Positions 54,790 to 63,976 are shown, counted from the first letter of the stretch. The stretch is DNA of 64,000 bases from Actinoplanes cyaneus (GCF_016862095.1 NZ_BOMH01000028.1:328978-392977), one strand, 5' to 3'. The notes: a model not told the origin generated them from the sequence alone. Translations and numbers: made by a program.

Positions 54790-56024
54790 TGACCGAACAC
54801 GTCGCGGTCGTCGATCTGGGCTACGGGGACGCCGGCAAGGGAACCGTCGTCGACGCGCTGTGCGGGCGCCGCACGACCCGGGCGGTGCTGCGCTTCAACG
54901 GGGGAGCGCAGGCCGCGCACAACGTGGTCACCGCGGACGGCCGGCATCACACGTTCAGCCAGTTCGGCTCGGGCACGCTGCGTGGCGTGCCGACGCACCT
55001 GACCCGGTTCATGATCGTGGACCCGCTGGCGCTCTCCGCCGAGGCGGCCGCGCTCGGGAATCCGTACGAGCTGCTCACGGTGGACGGCGACGCGCTGCTC
55101 AGCACGCCGTGGCACCGGGCCGCGAACCGGCGCCGGGAACGCGCCGACCGGCACGGCTCGTGCGGCATGGGCATCGGCGAGACCATGGCGTACGCGCTGG
55201 GCAACCCCGACGCTCCCCGGGTCGCCGACGTGCTGAACCCGGCGCGGCTGCGGCGCCGGCTGGAGAAGGTGCAGGAGGCGTACGGCTTCGGCGGCACCCC
55301 GGTCGACGACGTGGTGGACGCGTTCACGGCGTTCGGCCGCGCGGTCCGGATCGTCCACGAGAGCTGGACGATGCGGCTGCTGGCGGAGGGCCCGTGCGTC
55401 TTCGAGGGCGCGCAGGGGGTGCTGCTCGACGAGTGGCGTGGCTGGCATCCGCACACCACCTGGTCGACCACGACGTTCGACAACGTGGCCGAGCTCTGCC
55501 CGTCGTTCCGGCGGCTCGGCGTGGTGCGCACGTACACGACGCGGCACGGCGCGGGCCCGTTCGTCACCGAGAACCCGCTGCTGGACCTGCCGGAACGGCA
55601 CAACGGGCACGGCGAGTGGCAGGGCGCGTTCCGGACCGGGCACTTCGACGCGGTCGCGCACCGGTACGCCGTGCAGGTGGCCGGCGGCGTCGACGAGCTC
55701 GCCGTGACCCATCTCGACGTGCCGGCCCTGCACGGCGAGCTGAAGATCTGCACCTCGTACCGGGTGGACGGCGAGGTGGTCGACCGGATCGTCCCCGGCC
55801 CGGCCCGCGACCTGGCATATCAGGAGCGGCTGACCGGCTGGCTGAGCCGGGCCCGGCCCGGCGCGCTGCACCGTCCCGCCGACTGGGCGGCCGAGATCGG
55901 CGGCCTGCTCGGTGCCCCGGTAACCCTGGAGTCGTACGGCCCGCGCAGCACCGACAAGCGTTTCGTCTCCGCGGGAGTACATCCGCCATCACGGATACGA
56001 CTCCCGGCGTATTGCCTGGTCTGA
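54789..56024 (+). CDS. Divergent adenylosuccinate synthetase-like protein
   Basis: 411 aa. PurA family: P-loop GYGDAGKGT (Asp and Lys of the active site kept), His44 in GGAQAAHNVV, FEGAQGVLLD, VRTYTTRHGAGPFVTE, LAVTHLDV and ELKICTSYR. It differs from housekeeping PurA in several substrate loops, e.g. GSCGMGIGET where PurA has GTTGRGIGP, and GGAQAAH for GGANAGH. It may ligate Asp, or another amine, to IMP or to a related nucleotide. ATG 54789 overlaps the VWA stop (TGATG); GTG 54786 is the alternative. Confidence 0.85.
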   Translation: MTEHVAVVDLGYGDAGKGTVVDALCGRRTTRAVLRFNGGAQAAHNVVTADGRHHTFSQFGSGTLRGVPTHLTRFMIVDPLALSAEAAALGNPYELLTVDGDALLSTPWHRAANRRRERADRHGSCGMGIGETMAYALGNPDAPRVADVLNPARLRRRLEKVQEAYGFGGTPVDDVVDAFTAFGRAVRIVHESWTMRLLAEGPCVFEGAQGVLLDEWRGWHPHTTWSTTTFDNVAELCPSFRRLGVVRTYTTRHGAGPFVTENPLLDLPERHNGHGEWQGAFRTGHFDAVAHRYAVQVAGGVDELAVTHLDVPALHGELKICTSYRVDGEVVDRIVPGPARDLAYQERLTGWLSRARPGALHRPADWAAEIGGLLGAPVTLESYGPRSTDKRFVSAGVHPPSRIRLPAYCLV

Positions 56025-56071
56025 CCGCTCGGAGAACGCTGAGAGCATCGGTTTTGAAGGGGGAAAGCCCG

Positions 56072-56491
56072 ATGCGTTCCGTTTACCGCGGCCTGTCCGG
56101 TCTGATCACACTCGGCGTCGTCATCCAGTTGGCGGTGGTCGCCGCCGCCTGGTTCCTGATCCTCGACGACGTCGACAACGGCGGCGTCTTCGACAACAAC
56201 ACCCGCAACTGGGGTCACGACGTGCACAGCGTCGTCGGCATGACGGTGATCCCGCTGCTGGCCATCGCCCTGCTGGTGGTCTCGTTCTTCGCCCGGGTCC
56301 CGGGCGGGGTCAAGTGGGCCGCGCTGACGTTCGGCGCGGTCGTCCTGCAGATCGTCCTCGCGTTCGCCAGCTACGGCGTGCCCGGGCTGGGCGCGCTGCA
56401 CGGCCTCAACGCGCTCGCCGTCGCCGGCCTCGCGCAGATGGCCGGGCGGCAGGCCACCAAGGCCGCGGCCGTACCCGTCGCCGTCGCCTGA
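56072..56491 (+). CDS. Small membrane protein, DUF6220-like
   Basis: 139 aa with four predicted membrane helices (about 10-30, 52-72, 82-103, 108-130) and His-containing loops GHDVHSVVG and ALHGLNAL, a pattern of small haem- or copper-linked membrane proteins. AAGGGGG precedes the ATG. Its stop overlaps the ATG of a multicopper oxidase (TGATG), so they are coupled. Confidence 0.75.
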   Translation: MRSVYRGLSGLITLGVVIQLAVVAAAWFLILDDVDNGGVFDNNTRNWGHDVHSVVGMTVIPLLAIALLVVSFFARVPGGVKWAALTFGAVVLQIVLAFASYGVPGLGALHGLNALAVAGLAQMAGRQATKAAAVPVAVA

Positions 56492-57873
56492 TGCGCACGT
56501 CGAGACGGGCCGCCATCGCCGTGGTGGCGGCCCTCGCCGTGCTCGGGCCGGTCGGCTGGTTCTGGTACGACAGCCTGGTCCCGGGCACCTACGACATGGC
56601 CGCCATGGGGTACGCCGACCACGGGGGCGGCACGCCGGTCGAGCACGACCACTCCGCGGGGATGTCGGTCGCCGATCTGCGGGGGCCGAGCGGGACGCCG
56701 GACGTGACGGTGACGGTGACCGCCCGCAAGGAGGGCGCGAAGTACACGCTGAACGGCACGACGCCCGGCCCGGAGATCCGCGCCGAGCAGGGACAACTGA
56801 TCCAGGTGACGCTGGTGAACGAGTCGGTGCCGGACGGGGTGACCCTGCACTGGCACGGGGTGGACGTGCCGAACGGCGAGGACGGCGTCGCCGGGATCAC
56901 CCAGGACGCGGTCCGGCGGGGGCAGAGCTTCGTCTACCGGTTCGTGGCGCGGGACGCGGGCACCTACTGGTACCACTCGCACCAGGTCTCGCACGAGCAG
57001 GTCAAGAACGGCCTGTTCGGCGCGCTGGTCATCACGCCGCGAGGGCCGAGGACCCCGGACCAGGTCGCGATGATCCACACCTACCAGGGAAGACGCACGA
57101 TCAACGGCACGCCCGGCGTCACCGCGCTCACCGCGAACCGGCTCCGGCTGATCAACACGGACGCCGGGCCGATCCGGGTCTGGGTCAGCGGCACCACCTT
57201 CCGCGTCACGGCGATCGACGGGCACGACGTGGGCGAGCCGCCCCCGGTGGCGGATCGGGCTGTCCTGGTCACCGCGGGCGCGCGCGTCGACCTGCACCTC
57301 GACGGCCCCGGCCGGGTCGACGCGGGCGGTGGCGTGGCGGTCGCGACCACCGGCGCCGGCGCGGTCCCGCTGCCCGCGGAGACGGTGGACTTCCTCTCGT
57401 ACGGCAAAAGCGCTCCTCTGGGTTTCGACCCTTCGAGAGCCAACCGCGATTTCCGGTACGACATCGGCAGGCGCTTCGGATTCCTCGACGGCCGGCCGGG
57501 GATGTGGTGGACGGTGAACGGCCACCTCTTCCCCGACGTCCCGATGTTCATGGTGCGCACCGGCGACGTGGTCCGGATGACCCTGCACAACGGCAGCGGC
57601 GAGGTCCACCCCATGCACCTGCACGGCCACCACGTCGTGGTGCTGAGCCGCAACGGCGTCGCCGCGACCGGCAGCCCGTGGTGGACGGACTCGCTGGACG
57701 TGAACGACGAGGAGACGTACGAGATCGCGTTCGTGGCCGGCAACCCGGGCATCTGGGCCGACCACTGCCACAACCTGGAGCACGTTCCGGAGGGGCTGGC
57801 CGTGCACCTGGCCTACGCCGGGGTCCGCAGCTCCTTCCAGGTCGGCGGCCCCAACGGCAACACCCCGGAGTGA
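56491..57873 (+). CDS. Multicopper oxidase
   Basis: 460 aa. One N-terminal membrane helix or signal anchor, then a His-rich spacer (DHGGGTPVEHDHSAGM). Copper motifs: HWHG (120-123), YWYHSHQ (160-165), HPMHLHGH (about 375) and HCHNLEH (about 430), i.e. all four copper-ligand segments of laccase-type enzymes. Extracytoplasmic oxidation of metals or phenols with oxygen. Ends 4 nt from the stop of the convergent AAA gene. Confidence 0.93.
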   Translation: MRTSRRAAIAVVAALAVLGPVGWFWYDSLVPGTYDMAAMGYADHGGGTPVEHDHSAGMSVADLRGPSGTPDVTVTVTARKEGAKYTLNGTTPGPEIRAEQGQLIQVTLVNESVPDGVTLHWHGVDVPNGEDGVAGITQDAVRRGQSFVYRFVARDAGTYWYHSHQVSHEQVKNGLFGALVITPRGPRTPDQVAMIHTYQGRRTINGTPGVTALTANRLRLINTDAGPIRVWVSGTTFRVTAIDGHDVGEPPPVADRAVLVTAGARVDLHLDGPGRVDAGGGVAVATTGAGAVPLPAETVDFLSYGKSAPLGFDPSRANRDFRYDIGRRFGFLDGRPGMWWTVNGHLFPDVPMFMVRTGDVVRMTLHNGSGEVHPMHLHGHHVVVLSRNGVAATGSPWWTDSLDVNDEETYEIAFVAGNPGIWADHCHNLEHVPEGLAVHLAYAGVRSSFQVGGPNGNTPE

Positions 57874-57877
57874 CCTC

Positions 57878-59029
57878 TCAGAGGTACATGCCGGTGGGCG
57901 CGGGCGGGCGCGGCACGGTGACCGGCTCGGCGCCGGTCTTCAGGGCGTAGAGCTCGGCGAGCGTCGCGCCGTCCGGCCCGATGCCCTTCGACGTGCCGAG
58001 CCAGTCGGCCGCCTCCCGGTACGGCAGGCGGCCCACCTCGATGCTGGCCAGGCACCGCCCGGGCCGGACCACGGCCGGGTGCAACGAGGACAGGTCCTCG
58101 TTGGTGGTGATGGCGATCAGCGCGTTGCGGCCCTGGCCGAGCAGTCCGTCGGTCAGGTTGAGCAGGCGCGACAGCGACTGCCCGGCGCTCGCCTTGGCGT
58201 CACCGCTGATCAGCTCGTCGCAGTCCTCCAGCATGAGCAGCCGCCACTTCGGCTCGTCCTCCTCGCCGCTGCCCAGGGCGACGCTCATCAGGTACGCCGG
58301 GTCGCCGAAGAGCCGTTCCGGGTCGAGCACGCAGTCGACCTGGCACCACGAGCGCCACTGCTGGGCGAGGGCGCGCAGCGCGGTGGTCTTGCCGGTGCCG
58401 GGCTCGCCGTGCAGGAGCAGCAGGCGGCCGGTGACACTGGACCCGTCGATGGCCATCAGCCGTTCGAGGGTCTCACCCACCGGGCGGGCGTAGTTGCGCT
58501 TGATCGTCTCCCACGGCGCGGCGCCGATCTCGCGCTGGGTGCGGCGCGGGCCGTGCGGCCCGAAGTGCCAGAAACCGACCGGCACGCTGTCGTCGGCCGG
58601 CTCCGGCTCCTCCACCGCGTCGGCGGTCACCGCGGTGAGGATCGTCTCGGCCAGCTCGCCGCTGGTCGCGGTGACGGTGACCCGGGCGCGGCGGCTCTGC
58701 TTCCAGCGCATGACGTGCAGGGTCCAGCCGTCGCCGACGCTGAGCCGGCCGTGCCCGTCGTCCTCCACCGCGTCCCGCACGACGCGGGCGCCGGGGACGG
58801 TCAGCGGCGCCTCGGCGCGCAGGTTCTCCAGCCAGGTGGTGCGGCCGAACGGCTCCCGGCCGCTGACGAACGGGTCGAGCGCGAGCAGATCGACGAGGTC
58901 CACCAGGCGGTCGCCGTCGTCGACCGAACCGGAGACGGCCATGGGAGCGGGCGCGCCGGCGGGCGTGCGGGCGGCCGGGACCGCCGTACCGTTGGCGCGG
59001 TCGAGGGGCTGGTGGGGGGTCCGCATCAT
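57878..59029 (-). CDS. AAA+ ATPase with DUF5925 domain
   Basis: 383 aa. N-terminal DUF5925-type region (about 30-130, LVDLVDLLALDPFVSGREPFGRTTWL), then an AAA+ domain: Walker A HGEPGTGKTTALRAL, Walker B RLLMLEDCDELI, sensor 1 ALIAITTNED, and arginine region HPAVVRPGRCLASIE, as in BCS1/FtsH-like ATPases. The ATG pair at 59029/59026 was chosen at the start of the conserved part; no strong ribosome-binding site. Function unknown. The 179-bp gap 59030-59208 shows no gene. Confidence 0.85.
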   Translation of the reverse strand: MMRTPHQPLDRANGTAVPAARTPAGAPAPMAVSGSVDDGDRLVDLVDLLALDPFVSGREPFGRTTWLENLRAEAPLTVPGARVVRDAVEDDGHGRLSVGDGWTLHVMRWKQSRRARVTVTATSGELAETILTAVTADAVEEPEPADDSVPVGFWHFGPHGPRRTQREIGAAPWETIKRNYARPVGETLERLMAIDGSSVTGRLLLLHGEPGTGKTTALRALAQQWRSWCQVDCVLDPERLFGDPAYLMSVALGSGEEDEPKWRLLMLEDCDELISGDAKASAGQSLSRLLNLTDGLLGQGRNALIAITTNEDLSSLHPAVVRPGRCLASIEVGRLPYREAADWLGTSKGIGPDGATLAELYALKTGAEPVTVPRPPAPTGMYL

Positions 59030-59208
59030 CCCATGATCGCGGCCGGATGGCCTGGTGGCATCCCCTTTTTCCGCGCCATCCGCGCCCACCGGGTGGGTTG
59101 CGTCCCCCGCTCCGGCCAGTTCCGGCCGGGGTCCGGGCAGGCGGTCCGGCGTGCGGCCGCCTGCTTTCTCCCCGTACGTCCCCGGCGTCTCGTGGACGGT
59201 AACGGTTG

Positions 59209-59643
59209 TCAGAGTCTCGTCAGCAGGAAGAGCGGGATCACCCGTTCGGTCTTGGTCTGGTACTCCGCGTAGTTCGGAAACGCCTCGACCGCCCTCGCCC
59301 ACCAGACCTCCCGCTCGGCGCCGGAGAGCTCCCGGGCCGTGTAGTCGTGCCGCTCCGCGCGGTCCTGCACCTCGACGTGCGGATTGTTGCGCAGGTTGTA
59401 GACCCACACCGGGTTCTTCGGGGCACCGCCGAGGGAGCCGACCGCCAGGTATTCGCCCTCGTGCTCGACCCGCATGAGCGGGGTCTTGCGCAACTTCCCG
59501 CTCTTCGCCCCGAGCGAGGTCAGGACGATGATCGGCCTCCCCTGCATGTCGTTGCCCTCGGCGCCGTCGGACGCCTCGAACTTCTCGGCCTGGGTGCGTG
59601 CCCACCCCACGGGGCTGGGCTCATAGTCACCGGTCAGCGGCAT
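59209..59643 (-). CDS. Deazaflavin (F420)-dependent nitroreductase-family protein
   Basis: 144 aa, the usual size of the DUF385/Ddn family. The split-barrel core LTSLGAKSGKLRKTPLMRVEHEGEYLAVGSLGG and NPVWVYNLRNNPHVEV are family hallmarks. Uses reduced F420 to reduce quinones or nitro compounds, typical of actinobacteria. The ATG lies 7 nt from a TAGACT -10 box, so the mRNA is probably leaderless. Confidence 0.92.
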   Translation of the reverse strand: MPLTGDYEPSPVGWARTQAEKFEASDGAEGNDMQGRPIIVLTSLGAKSGKLRKTPLMRVEHEGEYLAVGSLGGAPKNPVWVYNLRNNPHVEVQDRAERHDYTARELSGAEREVWWARAVEAFPNYAEYQTKTERVIPLFLLTRL

Positions 59644-59650
59644 AGGCCCG

Positions 59651-59678
59651 AGTCTACGGCGGATCACCGGCACCTCAA
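59651..59678 (-). promoter_or_regulatory. Promoter of the deazaflavin oxidoreductase gene
   Basis: On the minus strand, -35 TTGAGG (59673-59678) and -10 TAGACT (59651-59656) with a 16-bp spacer, and the ATG 7 nt further. Confidence 0.7.
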
Positions 59679-59769
59679 CCGCACCCGGCGGCCGACCGGA
59701 TCGCACCGGATCGGACAGACCTTTTGAGTCAGGACGGTCGCGGGGCGGCCGGGCGACGAGGGGGACGGG

Positions 59770-61671
59770 ATGAGGGTGTCGACGCGGGGACGGATGGTCG
59801 CGGGTGCGCTGACGGCGGCGGTGATCGCCGGGCTGGGCGCGCTGGCGCTGCCGCACGGCTCGACGGACTGGCAGCCGGTCTCGCACGCGGCGACCGCCCA
59901 CCCGGCTGGTGTCACCACGACCTGGGCCGGCGCCACCACTAGTCCGGCCGGCGCCACCGCGAGTCGGGCCGGCGGCGCCACGACCCGGGCCGCGTTTGCC
60001 GTGGCCGGGCACACGCTCGCGGCCGACCCCGTGACGATCCTGCCGGCCGAGGTGTCCCCGGCCCGCCCGGCCCGGGTCGTCGGCACCGCCCTGGACGCGG
60101 ACGGCCGTCCGGTGATCACCGTGCGGGAGGCGACCGACCGCGCGACGGCGACGCACCTGGTCCGGCAGGCGCAGCAGGCCACGAACGCGCTCGGGGTGGA
60201 GGTCGACGGCGAGGTGCACGCCCTGGAGGCGCCGGGCGGCTCCGATCCGTACCGCGGCAGGCAGTGGGATCTCACCACGATGAACGTGCCCGCGGCGTGG
60301 CAGCGGTCCACCGGTCAGGGTGTGACCGTCGCGGTGATCGACACCGGCGTGGACGCGAGCCACCCGGACCTGGCCGGTCAGGTGCTCACCGGGTACGACG
60401 CCGTCGCGGACACGGGCGGCGGCGACACCGACCCGCACGGGCACGGGACGCACGTGGCCGGCACGATCGCGGCGCTGACCGGCAACGGGATCGGCGTCTC
60501 CGGGATCGCGCCGGACGTCACGGTGCTGCCGGTCAGGGTGCTCGACGCGAAGGGCGTCGGATACGACTCGGACACCGCCGAGGCGATCGTCTGGGCCGCC
60601 GACCACGGCGCCGACGTGATCAACATGTCGCTGGGCGGGACCGCCCGGTCGACCGCGGTGACGAACGCCGTCGCGTACGCCAGGGGCAAGGGTGTCGTCG
60701 TCGTCGCGGCGGCCGGCAACGAGCGGGCGCAGGGCAGCCCGGTCAGCTACCCGGGGGCGGACCCGGGCGTGATCGCGGTGGCCGCCACCGACTCCGGGGA
60801 CGTGGTGGCGCCGTACTCGAACGCCGGAGGCTATGTCGACGTGGCGGCGCCCGGCAGCGGCATCCTCAGCACCTATCCGACCGCGCTGGCCGCCAGTGGG
60901 TACGCCACGATGAACGGCACCTCGATGGCGTCGCCGCACGTGGCAGCGGCCGCGGCGCTGCTGCTCGGCACCCGCCCGGACCTCACGCCGGACGCGGTGG
61001 AGTCGGCGCTGGAGAGCACCGCGAAGGACCTGGGCACGGCCGGGAAGGACACCGATTACGGGTACGGCCGGATCGACGCGGCCGCCGCGCTCGCCGCGAT
61101 CACCGGAGCACCGCCGGTCACCCCGTCGCCCACCGTCACCACTCCCCCGGTGGTCGTCGCCGAGGTCGCCGTCAGCACGAGTGTGACCGGCCGGTCGGTC
61201 GCCTACGGGACGCGGACCAGCACCACGTTCAAGGCGACCCCGTGGGCCGGGAAACCCGCGTCACTGTGCGTCTCGGTGGCCGGTGGATCGTGGTCGTGCA
61301 GCATCGTGCGGACCAGCTCGACCGGCACGTACACGCTGACCCGGGTGGCCTCCGCGTCGTTCCGCGCCCGTCTCTCGGTGGCCGCCACGGCGACGAACAG
61401 TGCGGCGTCGGCCACCACGACGTACACGGTGAAGGCGGTTGTCTCGGTCAGCCGCACCAGGAGCCGGACGCTGACCGTGAAGGTGACCGGCGCCACCGGC
61501 CAGAAGCTGGTCGTGCAGCGGTACGTGAACAGGCGCTGGAGCACGGTGAAGACCTACAGCGCCACGAGCAGCCGCAAGATCACCGGTCTGGTCCGCGGCG
61601 GCGCCTACCGGGTGGTGCTCTCCTCGAACGCGAAGGTGCTCGGCGTCACCAGCAAGACGGTGAAAGCCTGA
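59770..61671 (+). CDS. Secreted subtilisin-like serine protease (S8), second paralogue
   Basis: 633 aa. Signal peptide, a low-complexity insert with AGAT/AGGATT repeats (about 45-72) not present in the paralogue at 40837, propeptide, and the triad Asp191 in VAVIDTGVDA, His225 in HGHGTHVAG, Ser in MNGTSMASPHVA. C-terminal beta domains follow a short Thr/Pro linker. GAGGGGG lies before the ATG. Extracellular protease; the long Thr/Pro linker of the other copy is much shorter here. Confidence 0.93.
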   Translation: MRVSTRGRMVAGALTAAVIAGLGALALPHGSTDWQPVSHAATAHPAGVTTTWAGATTSPAGATASRAGGATTRAAFAVAGHTLAADPVTILPAEVSPARPARVVGTALDADGRPVITVREATDRATATHLVRQAQQATNALGVEVDGEVHALEAPGGSDPYRGRQWDLTTMNVPAAWQRSTGQGVTVAVIDTGVDASHPDLAGQVLTGYDAVADTGGGDTDPHGHGTHVAGTIAALTGNGIGVSGIAPDVTVLPVRVLDAKGVGYDSDTAEAIVWAADHGADVINMSLGGTARSTAVTNAVAYARGKGVVVVAAAGNERAQGSPVSYPGADPGVIAVAATDSGDVVAPYSNAGGYVDVAAPGSGILSTYPTALAASGYATMNGTSMASPHVAAAAALLLGTRPDLTPDAVESALESTAKDLGTAGKDTDYGYGRIDAAAALAAITGAPPVTPSPTVTTPPVVVAEVAVSTSVTGRSVAYGTRTSTTFKATPWAGKPASLCVSVAGGSWSCSIVRTSSTGTYTLTRVASASFRARLSVAATATNSAASATTTYTVKAVVSVSRTRSRTLTVKVTGATGQKLVVQRYVNRRWSTVKTYSATSSRKITGLVRGGAYRVVLSSNAKVLGVTSKTVKA

Positions 61672-61697
61672 GCGAACATGCGGTTTACTCATACCCC

Positions 61698-62297
61698 ATG
61701 GGCATCATCTCCCGGGGCTTCGGCGGGCGGCGGCGTGACTCCGCGCCGGATCTGCCGCCCGGCCAATACCTGACACACGACTTCCCGGTGCTCTCCGCCG
61801 GTCCGACCCCGCGGATTCCGCTGGACCGGTGGAGCTTCACCATCACGACCGAGGCAGGCCAGAAACACACCTGGGACTGGGCGCGGTTCACCGCCCTGCC
61901 GTCCGAGGAGATCACCAGGGACATCCACTGCGTGACCAAGTGGTCCAAGCTCGGCACCACGTGGAAGGGTGTCTCGCTCGACACGCTCTTCGCCGACGTG
62001 GAGACCGCGGCGGACTACGTGATGGCCCACAGCAAGGGTGGCTACACGACGAACGTGCCGCTCGAGGACCTGCTCGACGGGCAGGCCTGGATCGCGTACG
62101 AGTTCGACGGCGAGCCCCTCGACCCCGAGCACGGCGGCCCGGCGCGGCTGCTGATCCCGCATCTGTACTTCTGGAAGTCGGCCAAGTGGGTCAACGGCCT
62201 GGAGATGATGCACGAGGACGAGCCCGGCTTCTGGGAAGCGGCCGGCTACCACATGTACGGAGACCCGTGGCACGAACAGCGCTACCAGGGCGACTGA
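61698..62297 (+). CDS. Molybdopterin-dependent oxidoreductase (sulfite-oxidase-like fold)
   Basis: 199 aa, a single Moco domain. The molybdenum ligand Cys is in RDIHCVTKWS; LLIPHLYFWKSAKWV and GYHMYGDPW are typical of the short YuiH/MsrP-like group. No twin-arginine signal is evident (the start GFGGRRRDSAP lacks the hydrophobic part), so a cytoplasmic enzyme is likely. It overlaps the reductase gene by 31 nt, implying an electron-transfer pair. Confidence 0.9.
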   Translation: MGIISRGFGGRRRDSAPDLPPGQYLTHDFPVLSAGPTPRIPLDRWSFTITTEAGQKHTWDWARFTALPSEEITRDIHCVTKWSKLGTTWKGVSLDTLFADVETAADYVMAHSKGGYTTNVPLEDLLDGQAWIAYEFDGEPLDPEHGGPARLLIPHLYFWKSAKWVNGLEMMHEDEPGFWEAAGYHMYGDPWHEQRYQGD

Positions 62298-63016
62298 CCT
62301 GGCAGGCCGCGACGGTCACCGCGGTTCGCCAGGAGACCCCGTCGGCCCGCACGCTCGTCCTCGACGTTCCCGGCTGGCCCGGCCACCTGCCCGGCCAGCA
62401 CCTCGACCTGCGCCTGACCGCGGAGGACGGGTACTCCGCGCAGCGCAGCTACTCGATCGCGTCCGACTGGCCCGGTGACGGCCCGGTCGAGATCACGATC
62501 CAGCGGCTGGAGGACGGGGAGGTCTCGCCGTACCTGACCGACGTCGTCGAGACCGGTGACAAGATCGAGCTGCGCGGCCCGATCGGCGGCTGGTTCGTGT
62601 GGCGCCCGGCCCAGCCGGCCCCGGTGCTGCTGGTGGCCGGCGGCTCCGGCGTGGTCCCGCTCATGTCGATGATCCGCGAGCGCGGCCGGCTGCGCGCCCG
62701 TCAGCCGTTCCGGGTCATCTACTCGGTGCGCACGCCGGAGGACGCGTGCTTCGCCGACGAGCTGAAACGCCGCGTCCGCGACGACGCCGGCCTGGACGTG
62801 CACTTCGTCTACACCCGCTCGGCGCCCGACGGCTGGCCCGCACCGCCGAAACGGATCGACGTGGCCACGATCAACAGCCACGGCTGGCCGCCCGACTTCG
62901 CGCCGGACGTCTTCGTCTGCGGCCCGACGTCGTTCGTCGAGACGGTCGCCGACATCCTGGTCGCCCTCGGCCACGACCCGAAGAAGATCCGCACCGAGCG
63001 CTTCGGCGGCAAGTGA
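62267..63016 (+). CDS. Ferredoxin/flavodoxin reductase-like oxidoreductase (FAD/NAD(P))
   Basis: 249 aa. FAD-binding RSYSIAS, NAD-binding VLLVAGGSGVVPLMSMI and the C-terminal CGPTSFVETVA. GTG 62267 is proposed: GGAG (59-62 region of 62200s) lies 4 nt before it and it gives the N-terminus MARTALPGRLTWQAATVT. The only other option at the conserved part is CTG 62294 overlapping the previous stop. Supplies electrons from NAD(P)H, probably to the molybdoenzyme encoded just upstream. Confidence 0.85.
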   Translation: MARTALPGRLTWQAATVTAVRQETPSARTLVLDVPGWPGHLPGQHLDLRLTAEDGYSAQRSYSIASDWPGDGPVEITIQRLEDGEVSPYLTDVVETGDKIELRGPIGGWFVWRPAQPAPVLLVAGGSGVVPLMSMIRERGRLRARQPFRVIYSVRTPEDACFADELKRRVRDDAGLDVHFVYTRSAPDGWPAPPKRIDVATINSHGWPPDFAPDVFVCGPTSFVETVADILVALGHDPKKIRTERFGGK

Positions 63017-63267
63017 TGGAGCTCGACGGCAACGCGCTCGCCGGTGACCTGGCCGAGGTCTTCGCGGTCGAGATGACCACGGCCCGGTTCACCTGCGCCG
63101 GCTGCCGGCACGCGGACGCGGTCGCCACCCTCCGCGTCTGGACCCGGGCCCCCGGCGTCGTCGCCCGCTGCCCGAGCTGCGGCGACGTCGTCCTCAGCCT
63201 GGTGCGCACCCCGGCCCGGGTCGTCCTCACCCTCACCGGCACGGCCCGCCTGGAACTCCCGGTCTGA
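63016..63267 (+). CDS. DUF6510 zinc-ribbon protein
   Basis: 83 aa. Two Cys pairs CAGC (27-30) and CPSC (52-55) form a zinc ribbon. TGATG overlap with the reductase gene. DUF6510 genes are, to my knowledge, regularly found beside this molybdoenzyme/reductase pair; a maturation or regulatory role is plausible but unknown. Confidence 0.85.
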   Translation: MELDGNALAGDLAEVFAVEMTTARFTCAGCRHADAVATLRVWTRAPGVVARCPSCGDVVLSLVRTPARVVLTLTGTARLELPV

Positions 63268-63409
63268 GACACGAACCGATTCGCGCGTACGCCCGGGGCC
63301 GCGCTCCTGCCCGGCCCCGGCTCGCCCCCGGCCCGCCGCGCCGCGCGCTTGCCTCGCCCCGGCTCGCGCGCCCGGTGGCGCACGGCAAGATCGCATAGAG
63401 TCGACGGCT

Positions 63410-63976
63410 GTGGCGGCACCGGCGGTTCTCAAGGACGTTTTTCTCGCACACCAGCAGCACTGGGGTGAGGAGGACGGCGGTTACCTCTTCGAGGACCCGG
63501 CCGGCCCGCTCCCCCGGATCGACGTGCTGGTCTACCGTCCGTCCGGCCGGACCGGGCTGACCACGTTCACCACGATCGGCATGGCCGCCCGTCCGTTGCC
63601 AGGCGGCGGCGGCCTGGCGGAGCTCCAGTTCTCCCGGCGTGGTGTGCTGACCGAGCGCGCCGAGAACGAGATCGCCCGCCAACTGGCGAACCTGGCGGTC
63701 CACCCGTTCCTGGCCGGCGCCGCGCTGGACTGGGGTCACCTGATCGGCCTGGGGCAGGACTTCCCGACGTTCCCGGGCTGCCACGCGGTCTTCCTCTCCG
63801 GGCCGCTGACCGAGAACGCCCGCGACTACCTGCAGACCGGCGAAGGACCGGTCCGGGTCCTCAACGTCATCCCGATCACCGACGTCGAGCGCGACCTGGG
63901 CCGGGTGCTGACGCCGATCGAGTTCGTCCAGGCCCTCCTGTCCCGGGTGGACATCCTCGCCGAACGCCCCGCCTGA
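63410..63976 (+). CDS. Suppressor-of-fused domain protein
   Basis: 188 aa. SUFU-like core: RIDVLVYRPSGRTGLTTFTTIGMA, AELQFSRRG, and WGHLIGLGQDFP. Bacterial SUFU proteins are known as immunity proteins of polymorphic toxins or orphan homologues. No toxin is visible next to it. The GTG lies 8 nt after TAGAGT (63396-63401), so it is probably leaderless. The 142-bp gap before it is GC-rich with no gene. 63977-64000 is beyond the last gene. Confidence 0.85.
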   Translation: MAAPAVLKDVFLAHQQHWGEEDGGYLFEDPAGPLPRIDVLVYRPSGRTGLTTFTTIGMAARPLPGGGGLAELQFSRRGVLTERAENEIARQLANLAVHPFLAGAALDWGHLIGLGQDFPTFPGCHAVFLSGPLTENARDYLQTGEGPVRVLNVIPITDVERDLGRVLTPIEFVQALLSRVDILAERPA

